A stretch of 64,000 bases of DNA from Secundilactobacillus silagei JCM 19001 (GTDB taxonomy: Bacteria; Bacillota; Bacilli; Lactobacillales; Lactobacillaceae), in NCBI RefSeq assembly GCF_002217945.1, contig NZ_BCMG01000002.1, positions 186,001 to 250,000 of the forward strand. The letters run 5' to 3'. Below the pieces are notes generated by a model. The model did no database searches and was not told where the DNA came from. It was given only the letters and a program-made list of their open reading frames with translations. Both the position numbers and the translations under genes were made by a program. This document shows, piece after piece, positions 9,835 to 17,771 of this stretch. How positions within the stretch are numbered: position 1 is the first letter of the stretch; each line of letters opens with the position of its first letter.

Positions 9835-10551
9835 TTGGCTTTTTTAATTACTTATCCTGAAGAAAAGGTTCCGGCGGCATCGCAACGTGAATTAGCGCAA
9901 GTTGCTCAGCCACTGTATATCCCGTTACGTCACTTACAAGCGGTTGCCATTTCTAGCGAAGATCGGCAGTTGATTGAAAATGCTCCGTACGTCGTTGTGA
10001 CCAGTCCGTTTGCGCTTAAATGCCTCTTGGACCAGTTTCCGGCGACTACGATAACCGGTACCGTTCTGGTACTGAGTCAAAAGATGGCAGGTCAACTCAA
10101 ACAACACCATTTTGACCGGGTCAGAATTGCCGAAACCGAAAGCCAGGCTGGTCTGCAGCCATTACTGGCACAGGTACCCGGTCACGACGTCGTTTGGTTA
10201 AGAGGTAATTTAAGCGTGAAGCATAATTTACTAACCATTTTTCCCGACATTCAGACGGTTCAACTGTATCGAAATGAGTGGAATGCTGACCTGATGGCGC
10301 AGGTGATGGCTTTGATCGGTCAGCATCGGATCACCCGGGTGCTAGTAACTAGCCCGTCTAGTTATCAGCGGTTGACGCAGATCATGCGCCAGCTGCCGCA
10401 AAACTTTGACGTGCAGCGTTACTACACCCTGGGGTCAAGTACACAAAACGTCATTCAGGCTGATCACAATGCGGCATTCTGTCCGGCTAAGCGGCAAGGG
10501 GTGCTGGTTCAGTCACTGCACCAGATGTATTTGGATGAAAAACAATCTTAA
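9835..10551 (+). CDS. hemD: Uroporphyrinogen-III synthase HemD (divergent)
   Basis: HemD cyclises hydroxymethylbilane to uroporphyrinogen III. HemD sequences are poorly conserved. Support here comes from size (238 residues), two similar alpha/beta halves, the VVVTSPFALKCLL and RVLVTSPSSYQRL repeats (the second domain's TSPSS motif is typical), and position beside hemA/C/B/L. The start is TTG 9835 after GGAGAGGAG; no in-frame ATG or GTG lies upstream. Otherwise the corrin pathway in this operon would lack a visible HemD, although one fused to a methyltransferase could exist left of the window. Confidence 0.82.
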   Translation: MAFLITYPEEKVPAASQRELAQVAQPLYIPLRHLQAVAISSEDRQLIENAPYVVVTSPFALKCLLDQFPATTITGTVLVLSQKMAGQLKQHHFDRVRIAETESQAGLQPLLAQVPGHDVVWLRGNLSVKHNLLTIFPDIQTVQLYRNEWNADLMAQVMALIGQHRITRVLVTSPSSYQRLTQIMRQLPQNFDVQRYYTLGSSTQNVIQADHNAAFCPAKRQGVLVQSLHQMYLDEKQS

Positions 10552-10564
10552 AGTGGTGAACGGA

Positions 10565-11284
10565 ATGAATAGCTTCCGAGATTTAACACTCATTGACTTG
10601 CCATCGGGCGATTCTTTAGTGATCGCCTGTGATGTCAGTGCCGGCATTGGTGCTAAGAAAGACGATGCCGTGACGTCACCGATTAACGTTGTGGCTGCCG
10701 GCTCGCTACGAGTGGTGTTACTGGAACTGATCTGCTTTGGCGCTAAACTGCTTTGCGTGGTGGACACCTTAGGCAATGAGATGGATCCAACTGGCGTTCA
10801 AGTGATCAAAGCGTTGAAGGCTGAGCTGGCTTCAGCCGGTCTGTCAGACGTGCCGATAAACGGCAGTACCGAAGACAACATGGCGACCTTAACCACGTCG
10901 GTGGGGATTACCGCGATTGCGCAAAATGAACGTGTCGCTCGCAAAGCTGATGGGACCGTAAGCGTTTATCAGTTTGGTGAACCCCGCGTTGGTCTTACTA
11001 GCCTCGCAACGCTGGTTTCGTATGACGAGGTACGCCGTATTCGCCAGCGACCAGAAGTAATCGATATGCTGCCGGTGGGCTCCAAGGGCATTGCCTACGA
11101 GGTTGGCCAAATGGCGCAGACAAATCAGCTGCTAAATTATGATCGTGAGGCTTTAGCAGATGACTACTACAGTCAATCGGCTGGGCCGGCAACGGTTATC
11201 CTAGTGGGCGTTAAGAAAAGCGCCAGTGAGGCGTTCGTTCACGCCTTTCCCGATGCCGTTTACGTCACTGATTTGAAAGCTTAA
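10565..11284 (+). CDS. AIR-synthase-like ATP-binding protein, probable alpha-ribazole kinase (CblS-like)
   Basis: A 239-residue protein with a PurM/ThiL-like opening (DLTLIDLPSGDSLVIACDVS followed by a glycine-rich IGAKKDD). The block NGSTEDNMAT is also seen in AIR-synthase-like proteins encoded in cobalamin loci of Gram-positives. From family knowledge, CblS phosphorylates salvaged alpha-ribazole and, with the transporter CblT, replaces CobT. I infer that role from the position between hemD and cobS. The start is ATG 10565 with a weak GGTGA site; a longer frame beginning at 10406 lies inside hemD and is rejected. The fold class is fairly sure; substrate specificity is not proven. Confidence 0.65.
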   Translation: MNSFRDLTLIDLPSGDSLVIACDVSAGIGAKKDDAVTSPINVVAAGSLRVVLLELICFGAKLLCVVDTLGNEMDPTGVQVIKALKAELASAGLSDVPINGSTEDNMATLTTSVGITAIAQNERVARKADGTVSVYQFGEPRVGLTSLATLVSYDEVRRIRQRPEVIDMLPVGSKGIAYEVGQMAQTNQLLNYDREALADDYYSQSAGPATVILVGVKKSASEAFVHAFPDAVYVTDLKA

Positions 11285-11314
11285 ATAACTATTTAAAAAA
11301 GCTGGGATTATTCT

Positions 11315-12091
11315 ATGATCAAGGCATTAATACTGTACGCGCAATTTTTTACCCGACTGCCAATTCCGGTAGAGATTAACAATCCCGGTGATCAGTTTAA
11401 AAATAACATGCAATTCTTTTCTATTTTTGGCGTGTTACTGGGGCTGCTTGAAGGCGCACTGTTCTTTGTGTGGGCTCAGATCTTTCCGCTGTGGTTTGCC
11501 TGGGTGCTCTTTTGGATCGGTGACGGTCTGATCACTGGCGGCTTTCACTTGGATGCCCTAGCGGACACCGCGGATGCGCTGTTTTCGTCTCGTAAAGTCG
11601 AGAAGATGCGAGCCATTATGAAGGACAGCCGACTGGGCACCATGGGCAGCTTGGCGCTAGTTTACTTTTATTTGATCGTCATTGGGGCTGGAATTGCGAT
11701 CATTAACCGCCAACCCAATGTTTTAGCCATTACCAAATTAGCCATTATCTGTGTGATGATCACTAAAAGTGGTATCTCACTGCTTTTCTTCCACATGCAT
11801 TACGCTGGAAAAAGCGGTGGGCTCGCTAGTATCTGGGAAGGCATTAAAACCTGGCGACTGCTCGTCAACCAAGTGATTGCGCTGCTGCTCATCGGTTGGC
11901 TGCTTGGCTTAAGTGGCATTGTGAGCTACGCTGCAGTGATCATCGTTTCGGTTGGGTACCGCCACTTTTTCTATAAGCTTTTCGGCGGGCTGACCGGCGA
12001 CACGGTCGGCTGCTACGCCGAACTCAGTCAGGCAATCTTTCTACTGGTGTATGTCGGTCTGCAGCTGAAGTGTCAGGGGCTATTCGGATGA
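11315..12091 (+). CDS. cobS: Adenosylcobinamide-GDP ribazoletransferase (cobalamin synthase) CobS
   Basis: CobS is the integral membrane enzyme that joins adenosylcobinamide-GDP with alpha-ribazole (phosphate) to make adenosylcobalamin (phosphate). The 258-residue protein has many hydrophobic segments and the family signature GGFHLDALADTADALFSSR around residues 72-90, followed by MKDSRLGTMGSLALV. Near the C-terminus, GGLTGDTVGCYAELSQ is also diagnostic. It overlaps cobC by four bases (ATGA). The ribosome site is weak (AAGCTGGGA). Confidence 0.95.
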   Translation: MIKALILYAQFFTRLPIPVEINNPGDQFKNNMQFFSIFGVLLGLLEGALFFVWAQIFPLWFAWVLFWIGDGLITGGFHLDALADTADALFSSRKVEKMRAIMKDSRLGTMGSLALVYFYLIVIGAGIAIINRQPNVLAITKLAIICVMITKSGISLLFFHMHYAGKSGGLASIWEGIKTWRLLVNQVIALLLIGWLLGLSGIVSYAAVIIVSVGYRHFFYKLFGGLTGDTVGCYAELSQAIFLLVYVGLQLKCQGLFG

Positions 12092-12651
12092 AATTATATT
12101 TAACCCGGCATGGGGAAACCACCCTTAACCGTGAAAGAAAATTCTATGGTTCTTTAGACGTCTCAATCGATGAAACGGGGGTCAAGCAGGCCCGCTCAGT
12201 TGCTCAGCAGTTGGCTGATAAGCAGTTTACCACCGTTTATATCAGCGGCCTGAAACGATCACTGGAAACGGCAACGATTATTTTAAACCAGCACGCACCC
12301 GTTCCGGTGATTCGAAAACCAGGGCTTAACGAGATGGACTTTGGGGCTTGGGAAGGCCTGAATGCCAATGAGATCCAGGCACGATTCCCGGTTAAATGGC
12401 AGGCCTGGCTCGACAGTCCCTTTAAGGTCGTGCCAACGCAGGCAGAAGGGTTTATGGCGTTTAAACAGCGAGTGATTGAAACTGTCAAACCAATTATCAA
12501 TGATCACAGTCAAAAAGCTGTGCTCATCGTTGCGCACCGGGGAACACTGCGCATTATCAATCAACTCTTCTTTCCCGAAGTGGATTACTGGACGCCGCAG
12601 TTTGATGCGGGAACCTATACGTTGATTGATACGGAACAGCTAAAAGCTTAA
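12088..12651 (+). CDS. cobC: Alpha-ribazole/adenosylcobalamin phosphatase CobC (histidine phosphatase family)
   Basis: CobC removes the phosphate left after CobS action. It is a histidine-phosphatase (phosphoglycerate-mutase-like) fold: the catalytic TRHGET begins at residue 6 with His8, and the second histidine is in IVAHRGTLRI. I chose ATG 12088, overlapping the cobS stop; an upstream in-frame start at 12070 has no ribosome site. It is 187 residues long. Location at the end of the cob genes supports CobC over a generic phosphatase. A strong terminator follows. Confidence 0.88.
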   Translation: MKLYLTRHGETTLNRERKFYGSLDVSIDETGVKQARSVAQQLADKQFTTVYISGLKRSLETATIILNQHAPVPVIRKPGLNEMDFGAWEGLNANEIQARFPVKWQAWLDSPFKVVPTQAEGFMAFKQRVIETVKPIINDHSQKAVLIVAHRGTLRIINQLFFPEVDYWTPQFDAGTYTLIDTEQLKA

Positions 12652-12706
12652 TTTGTACAAAAAAGACTAAACTGTCAATTTAATGACATTATTTGCGTAT
12701 TGAACC

Positions 12707-12753
12707 AAAAAAAGCTTCGTCATGGTTTGTTTTAACCATCACGAAGCTTTTTT
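12707..12753. terminator. Bidirectional terminator between cobC and the convergent adenosyltransferase gene
   Basis: A near-perfect hairpin, with arms AAAGCTTCGTCATGGTT and AACCATCACGAAGCTTT and a short loop, is flanked by A-runs on one side and T-runs on the other. It can stop transcription from both the cob operon (+) and the convergent gene (-). Confidence 0.88.
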
Positions 12754-12767
12754 GTGCCGTTTACGAC

Positions 12768-13343
12768 TTATTTGAACACTGGATTACCATTCCGGTACAG
12801 AATGTCGTCTTGATCATTCTTCACATTAGCGTAGCGAGCTGCCGCAAAGAAGTAGTCGGACAAGCGATTAATGAATACCAGCGTATTAGAATTAATACTA
12901 TCTTGTTCTTGCAGTGCCACTATTCGACGTTCTGCACGACGGGTGATCGTTCGCGCCACGTGCAGTGCTGATGCTTCCGGTGAACCACCAGGCAAAATGA
13001 AGCGGTCGATTTTTGGCGCAGCTGCGACATACTTATCAATGATGTCTTCCAGCCATTTAGTTTGCTTAGCAGACAGGTCATCGGTGAATACGTACTCATG
13101 CTTTTTGTCCGTTGAGATGGTCGCTAAGTCGCGGCCAATATCAAATAGGATTTGCTGAATTTCTTCTAGTTCAGCGCGCATCTCCTGTGTTTTGCCGGTT
13201 AAGATCGAAGCAGTATAGCCGATCCATGAATTAAGCTCATCGACGGTCCCGTAAGCTTCAACCCGACTGTCACTCTTAGGAATCATTGATGCACCAATGA
13301 TTTGAGTTTTACCTTTGTCACCATGTCGCGTATATATTTTCAT
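12768..13343 (-). CDS. Cob(I)alamin adenosyltransferase, PduO/MMAB type
   Basis: The 191-residue enzyme transfers the adenosyl group of ATP to cob(I)alamin or a late corrinoid precursor. It shows the PduO-type N-terminus KIYTRHGDKGKT, the EAYGTVDELNSWIG motif and the C-terminal RRAERRIVAL helix with NRLSDYFFAAAR. AGGTAAAC and TTGGAGG precede the ATG. It is convergent with cobC and divergent from pduA. A second homologue is inside the pdu operon (21688-22263), so the locus has two; this one may serve de novo cobalamin synthesis and the other the microcompartment. Confidence 0.9.
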   Translation of the reverse strand: MKIYTRHGDKGKTQIIGASMIPKSDSRVEAYGTVDELNSWIGYTASILTGKTQEMRAELEEIQQILFDIGRDLATISTDKKHEYVFTDDLSAKQTKWLEDIIDKYVAAAPKIDRFILPGGSPEASALHVARTITRRAERRIVALQEQDSINSNTLVFINRLSDYFFAAARYANVKNDQDDILYRNGNPVFK

Positions 13344-13668
13344 CAGTTTACCTCCAAGTTTTCTTACTTTTTATAACATATGTGTATATAAGTCAATGAA
13401 TAATTAGAATATTAGCAAAATAATACCATGAAAACCAACTTGTGTACATGAATTTGATAATTGGCTTGACACCTGACAGTATGGGAAGTTGTATTGTGAA
13501 AATAATACTTTAATGCAAAAAGTATCAATATTGTGACCTTGTGATGTTCATATCAATCATAAAAAAGCTAGGATTCTCTAAGATAGTGCTAGCAAAATTT
13601 TATATAATGAAAGTGCTTTCAGATTAGGAAAGCGAACAAGTTCACAAACTTAAGGAGGCTATACAATT
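13344..13668 (+). promoter_or_regulatory. pdu operon promoter region with cre-like site and an inverted repeat
   Basis: This 325-base divergent region holds no gene. A TATAAT box at 13603-13608 overlaps TGAAAGTGCTTTCA (13608-13621), a near match to the catabolite-responsive element bound by CcpA, with TG instead of CG in the centre. No good -35 sits at the right distance, as expected for an activator-dependent promoter. A second candidate is TTGACA at 13466-13471. Between them lies an inverted repeat ATACTTT-N7-AAAGTAT (13505-13525). The pduA leader carries AAGGAGG. The opposite strand must contain the adenosyltransferase promoter (poor match AGTCAA/TTTATA at 13370-13396). Confidence 0.6.
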
Positions 13669-13965
13669 ATGGGACAAGAAGCTCTTGGATTAATCGAAAC
13701 TAAAGGTTTAGTTGCGTCAATCGAAGCTGCCGATGCCATGGTTAAAGCTGCAAACGTTAACTTGGTTGGACAGGAAAAAATTGGACACGGGCTGGTAACA
13801 ATTATGGTTCGTGGCGACGTTGGCGCCGTTAACGCATCTGTAGAAGCAGGTGTTGCGGCAGCTGAAAATATTGGCGAAGTGGTTTCGAGTTACGTAATCC
13901 CTCGCCCACATCAAGATGTTGAAAAGATTTTACCAACAACACCATCACCTGCTGAAAAGAAGTAG
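13669..13965 (+). CDS. pduA: Propanediol-utilisation microcompartment shell protein PduA
   Basis: A 98-residue single-BMC-domain protein forming hexameric shell facets of the Pdu microcompartment. It shows the [20 protein letters not shown] start, the RGDVGAV segment, and the end [10 protein letters not shown] short Pro/Lys tail (TPSPAEKK) extends beyond PduJ. The paralogue PduJ at 20507 is about 86 % identical by my count over 84 aligned residues. It is the first gene of the operon, with a strong AAGGAGG. Confidence 0.96.
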   Translation: MGQEALGLIETKGLVASIEAADAMVKAANVNLVGQEKIGHGLVTIMVRGDVGAVNASVEAGVAAAENIGEVVSSYVIPRPHQDVEKILPTTPSPAEKK

Positions 13966-14038
13966 AGAATGGAACGATAATGACGTAACCTTTATTGCTA
14001 CTGCGATAGAGATTACTTAACAAGTCAGGAGGGAAGAC

Positions 14039-14755
14039 ATGAATGATTTTCTAAATTCAACGAGCTCCATTTCTGAGTTCGTTGGTGCAAGTCATATTGG
14101 TGACACAATTGGGATGGTTATCCCAGCTGTTGATCAAATGTTACTGGATAAATTGACCTTAACGAAAAAGTATTCAGTAATTGGTATTTTAAGTGCTCGT
14201 TCAGGTGCCGGTCCACAGATTCTTTCAATGGACGATGCCGTTAAAGCAACCAACACTGAAGTAATTGATATTGAATTGCCTCGTGATACTAAAGGCGGTG
14301 CCGGTCATGGGTCTTTGATCTTAATCGGTGGCTATGATCCTTCAGATTGCCGTCAAGCGATTCAGGTTGCTTTGGATGGTCTGCCAAAGCACTTTGGTGA
14401 TGTTTATAACTCACCAGCAGGACATTTGGAATTACAATTTACTGCTAGTGCAGCGGGCGCATGCCACTTGGCATTTGGTGCACCTGTTGGAAAAGCATAT
14501 GGTTTAGTTTGTGGCGCGCCTTCAGGTATTGGTGTTGTCATGGCTGATACAGCAATCAAGACGGCTTCAGTAGACGTCTTATCATTTGCTTCACCAGGTC
14601 ATGGTACCAGTTTCTCTAATGAAGGTATGGTTCACATGAGTGGTGATTCAGGAGCTGTTCGTCAAGCTGTTATGGCCGGCCGTGAAGTCGGACTGAAGTT
14701 ATTAGCTGAATTAGGCAAACAACCAGTTGCTGATTTTCCATCTTACATTAAGTAG
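14039..14755 (+). CDS. pduB: Microcompartment shell protein PduB (tandem BMC domain)
   Basis: PduB is a trimeric tandem-BMC shell protein. The 238-residue sequence has an N-terminal extension (FVGASHIGDTIGMVIPAVD) followed by two BMC-like halves, with GAGHGSLILIGG and SFSNEGMVHMSGDSGAVRQA typical of PduB/EtuB. AGGAGGGA precedes the ATG. It lies 73 bases after pduA, in a spacer with no other feature that I can support. Confidence 0.95.
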   Translation: MNDFLNSTSSISEFVGASHIGDTIGMVIPAVDQMLLDKLTLTKKYSVIGILSARSGAGPQILSMDDAVKATNTEVIDIELPRDTKGGAGHGSLILIGGYDPSDCRQAIQVALDGLPKHFGDVYNSPAGHLELQFTASAAGACHLAFGAPVGKAYGLVCGAPSGIGVVMADTAIKTASVDVLSFASPGHGTSFSNEGMVHMSGDSGAVRQAVMAGREVGLKLLAELGKQPVADFPSYIK

Positions 14756-14769
14756 GGAGGGCAAAAATC

Positions 14770-16446
14770 TTGAAAAGACAAAAACGATTTGAAATGCTAG
14801 AAAAGCGTCCCATTCATCAAGATGGTTTTGTTAAAGAGTGGCCTAGCGAAGGTTTAGTTGCTATGATGGGTCCTAACGATCCAAAGCCAAGTATCAAGAT
14901 TGAAAACGGCGTAGTTACTGAACTTGATGGTAAGAAGCGCGAAGACTTTGATTTGATTGATTCATATATTGCTGAATATGGGATCGTTTTGGACAACGCC
15001 GAAAAGGTTATGGCCATGGATTCTACTAAGATTGCTAATATGTTAGTTGATCCCAACGTCTCACGTAAAGATGTTATCAAAGTTACCTTATCATTAACCC
15101 CAGCTAAGGCTGAAGAGGTTATTAGTAAGTTGAACTTCGGTGAAATGATCATGGCCGTTCAAAAGATGCGTGCTCGTCGTACACCAGCTACACAAGCCCA
15201 CGTTACCAACGTTCGTGATAACCCAGTTTTGATTGCTGCCGATGCTGCCGATGCCGCTCAACGTGGGTTCCCTGAACTTGAAACCACCACTGCGGTTGCT
15301 CGTTACGCGCCATTCAACGCCATTTCATTGTTAGTCGGTGCTCAAACTGGTCGTCCAGGTGTCTTATCTCAATGCTCTGTTGAGGAAGCTACCGAATTAA
15401 ACTTAGGTATGAAAGGCTTCACTGCTTACGCTGAAACCATTTCTGTTTACGGGACTGACCAAGTCTTTACCGATGGTGATGATACACCATGGTCTAAAGG
15501 ATTCTTGGCATCTTGCTACGCTTCACGTGGTTTGAAGATGCGGTTCACTTCCGGTTCAGGTTCTGAAGTTATGATGGGCTACACCGAAGGCAAGTCAATG
15601 CTTTACCTTGAATCACGATGCATCTTCATCACCAAAGCTTCAGGTGTTCAAGGCCTGCAAAACGGTGGTGTTAGTTGCATTGGTATTCCAGGTGCCGTTC
15701 CTTCAGGTATCCGTTCAGTATTAGGTGAAAACCTCTTATGCATGATGATGGATATCGAATGTGCTTCTGGCTGTGACCAATCCTTCTCACACTCAGACAT
15801 GCGTCGTACTGAACGTATGATCGGTCAATTCGTTGCTGGTACTGACTACATTTCATCTGGTTACTCATCAACACCTAACTACGATAACACCTTTGCTGGT
15901 TCTAACACTGATGCTTACGACTACGATGACTACTACATCATGGAACGTGATTTAGCTGTCAACGGTGGTATTCACCCAGTTAACGAACAAGATATCATTA
16001 AGATCCGTAGCAAAGCTGCTCATGCTATCCAAGCTGTCTTTGATCAGTTAGGTCTGCCAAAGATCACTGATGAAGAAGTTGAAGCTGCTACCTATGCTAA
16101 CAGTTCAAAGGATATGCCAGATCGTAACATGGTTGAAGATATGAAAGCCGCTCAAGAATTGCTTGATCGTGGTATTACTGCCATTGATATCGTTAAGGCT
16201 TTGAATGACTCAGACTTCAAAGACGTTGCCCAAGCTGTTCTTAACCTTCAAAAGCAAAAGGTTTGCGGTGACTTCCTGCAAACATCATCCATCTTCGACA
16301 AGAATTGGAACATCATTTCAGCTGTAAACAACCCTAATGATTACCAAGGTCCTGGTACTGGATATCGTCTACAAAACGATAAGGATGAATGGGAACGTAT
16401 CAAAGATGTGCCATTTGCTATGGATCCTGGACACATGCAATTCTAG
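14770..16446 (+). CDS. pduC: Diol/glycerol dehydratase large subunit PduC
   Basis: Catalytic subunit of adenosylcobalamin-dependent propanediol dehydratase, which converts 1,2-propanediol to propanal and glycerol to 3-hydroxypropanal. The 558 residues align by memory with the enterobacterial enzyme along the whole length: NQDGFVKEW-like start (here HQDGFVKEW), MRARRTPATQAHVTN, RYAPFNAISLLVG, SVYGTDQVFTDGDDTPWSKG, ASGVQGLQNG and PSGIRSVLGENL. The start is TTG 14770 after GGGAGGGC. It is co-transcribed with pduD, pduE and the reactivase genes. Substrate preference cannot be settled from sequence alone. Confidence 0.97.
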   Translation: MKRQKRFEMLEKRPIHQDGFVKEWPSEGLVAMMGPNDPKPSIKIENGVVTELDGKKREDFDLIDSYIAEYGIVLDNAEKVMAMDSTKIANMLVDPNVSRKDVIKVTLSLTPAKAEEVISKLNFGEMIMAVQKMRARRTPATQAHVTNVRDNPVLIAADAADAAQRGFPELETTTAVARYAPFNAISLLVGAQTGRPGVLSQCSVEEATELNLGMKGFTAYAETISVYGTDQVFTDGDDTPWSKGFLASCYASRGLKMRFTSGSGSEVMMGYTEGKSMLYLESRCIFITKASGVQGLQNGGVSCIGIPGAVPSGIRSVLGENLLCMMMDIECASGCDQSFSHSDMRRTERMIGQFVAGTDYISSGYSSTPNYDNTFAGSNTDAYDYDDYYIMERDLAVNGGIHPVNEQDIIKIRSKAAHAIQAVFDQLGLPKITDEEVEAATYANSSKDMPDRNMVEDMKAAQELLDRGITAIDIVKALNDSDFKDVAQAVLNLQKQKVCGDFLQTSSIFDKNWNIISAVNNPNDYQGPGTGYRLQNDKDEWERIKDVPFAMDPGHMQF

Positions 16447-16467
16447 CCAGCTAAGGAGGTAAGTGCT

Positions 16468-17214
16468 GTGTCAAATACTATTGATGAAGATTTACTCAAA
16501 CGAATTATTAAACAGGTACTGGTCGAATCAGGTGTTAAAACAACTGATAAGCCAATTTCATTTAAAGACGACAAGGGTTCTGCAACTGCTACTGCAGGTG
16601 GAACACCAACTGGGACTCAGACCGCTGAGGACCGTTCAACTTTGGATCACGCTGTACCTGAAGAAAAATTAGATTGGTTCAAACATGTCGGTGTCGCTAA
16701 ACAAGGCTTCTCTCAAGATGAAGTTGTCATCGCGGTTGCTCCAGCCTTTGCTGAAGTCTTAACCAAGAACATGACCGGATTAGCTCATAAAGATATCTTG
16801 CGTCAGCTTGTTGCAGGGATCGAAGAAGAAGGACTCAAGGCCCGTATCATTAAGGTCTACCGGACTTCTGATGTTTCGTTCTGTGCCGCTGAAGGTGATA
16901 AGCTTTCTGGTTCTGGAATCGCAATTGGTATCCAATCAAAGGGTACGACTGTTATTCACCAAAAGGACCAAGACCCACTGTCAAACTTGGAATTGTTCCC
17001 ACAAGCTCCAGTTTTGACGTTGGATACTTACCGTCAGATCGGTAAGAACGCTGCTCAATATGCAAAGAGTATGTCACCTAGCCCTGTACCAACGGTCAAC
17101 GACCAAATGGCACGTGTGGCTTACCAAGCTATTTCAGCATTGTTGCATATTAAAGAGACGAAACAGGTTGTTGTTGGTAAACCTGCTGAAGAAATCGAAG
17201 TTAACTTTGATTAG
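16468..17214 (+). CDS. pduD: Diol/glycerol dehydratase medium subunit PduD
   Basis: The medium subunit of the B12-dependent dehydratase helps bind the corrinoid. The 248-residue protein starts at GTG 16468 after TAAGGAGG. Residues 2-21 form a short amphipathic helix ([18 protein letters not shown]), followed by a Thr/Gly-rich linker. That layout matches the known encapsulation peptide of PduD, which targets the enzyme to the shell interior. The conserved core begins near residue 60 and contains [12 protein letters not shown] and [18 protein letters not shown]. Confidence 0.95.
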   Translation: MSNTIDEDLLKRIIKQVLVESGVKTTDKPISFKDDKGSATATAGGTPTGTQTAEDRSTLDHAVPEEKLDWFKHVGVAKQGFSQDEVVIAVAPAFAEVLTKNMTGLAHKDILRQLVAGIEEEGLKARIIKVYRTSDVSFCAAEGDKLSGSGIAIGIQSKGTTVIHQKDQDPLSNLELFPQAPVLTLDTYRQIGKNAAQYAKSMSPSPVPTVNDQMARVAYQAISALLHIKETKQVVVGKPAEEIEVNFD

Positions 17215-17225
17215 GAGGTATCAGA

Positions 17226-17756
17226 ATGAGTGAGATTGATGATTTAGTCGCAAAAGTTGCTAGTCAACTCGGTGCACAAGTAAACCAAAGCTCAAGTTCA
17301 TCTAATACAGACACTGATAATACTTCAAGCCTGCCATCTAAAGAACTTGATGCCAGCGACTATCCACTATATAAGAAGCACCCAGACTTAGTAAAGTCAG
17401 CATCAGGTGAAGATCTAAAGGACATTACCTTTGATAACGTCTTAAACAACAAGATCGGACCAAAGGATCTGCGGATTGCACCAAATACTTTACGGATGCA
17501 AGGTCAAATCGCTAAGAATGCTGGTCGTGCTGCTATTCAACGTAACATGCAACGGGCCGCTGAATTAACCAAGATCCCTGATGCTCGTTTACTGGAAATG
17601 TACGGTGCCTTACGTCCATACCGGTCAACTAAACAGGAATTATTGGATATTGCAGATGAATTATTAAACAAATACAACGCCAAAGTATGTTCAAACTGGT
17701 TCAAAGAAGCAGCTGACAACTACGAAACCAGAAAGAAGCTGAAAGGCGATAACTAG
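17226..17756 (+). CDS. pduE: Diol/glycerol dehydratase small subunit PduE
   Basis: Small subunit of the dehydratase, 176 residues. The N-terminus IDDLVAKVASQLGAQ is a putative amphipathic helix, followed by a serine-rich linker (residues 19-38). The conserved part shows DYPLYKKHPDLVKSASG, RIAPNTLRMQGQIAKNAGR and ALRPYRSTKQELLDIADEL. An AGGAGG site lies over the pduD stop region. It lies 11 bases after pduD. Confidence 0.95.
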   Translation: MSEIDDLVAKVASQLGAQVNQSSSSSNTDTDNTSSLPSKELDASDYPLYKKHPDLVKSASGEDLKDITFDNVLNNKIGPKDLRIAPNTLRMQGQIAKNAGRAAIQRNMQRAAELTKIPDARLLEMYGALRPYRSTKQELLDIADELLNKYNAKVCSNWFKEAADNYETRKKLKGDN

Positions 17757-17771
17757 TTAGGAGTGGACGCG

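Noticed and set aside
10406-10564. Longer start of the CblS-like protein inside hemD
   Set aside because: It would overlap hemD in another phase for about 145 bases; the family-like sequence begins at ATG 10565.
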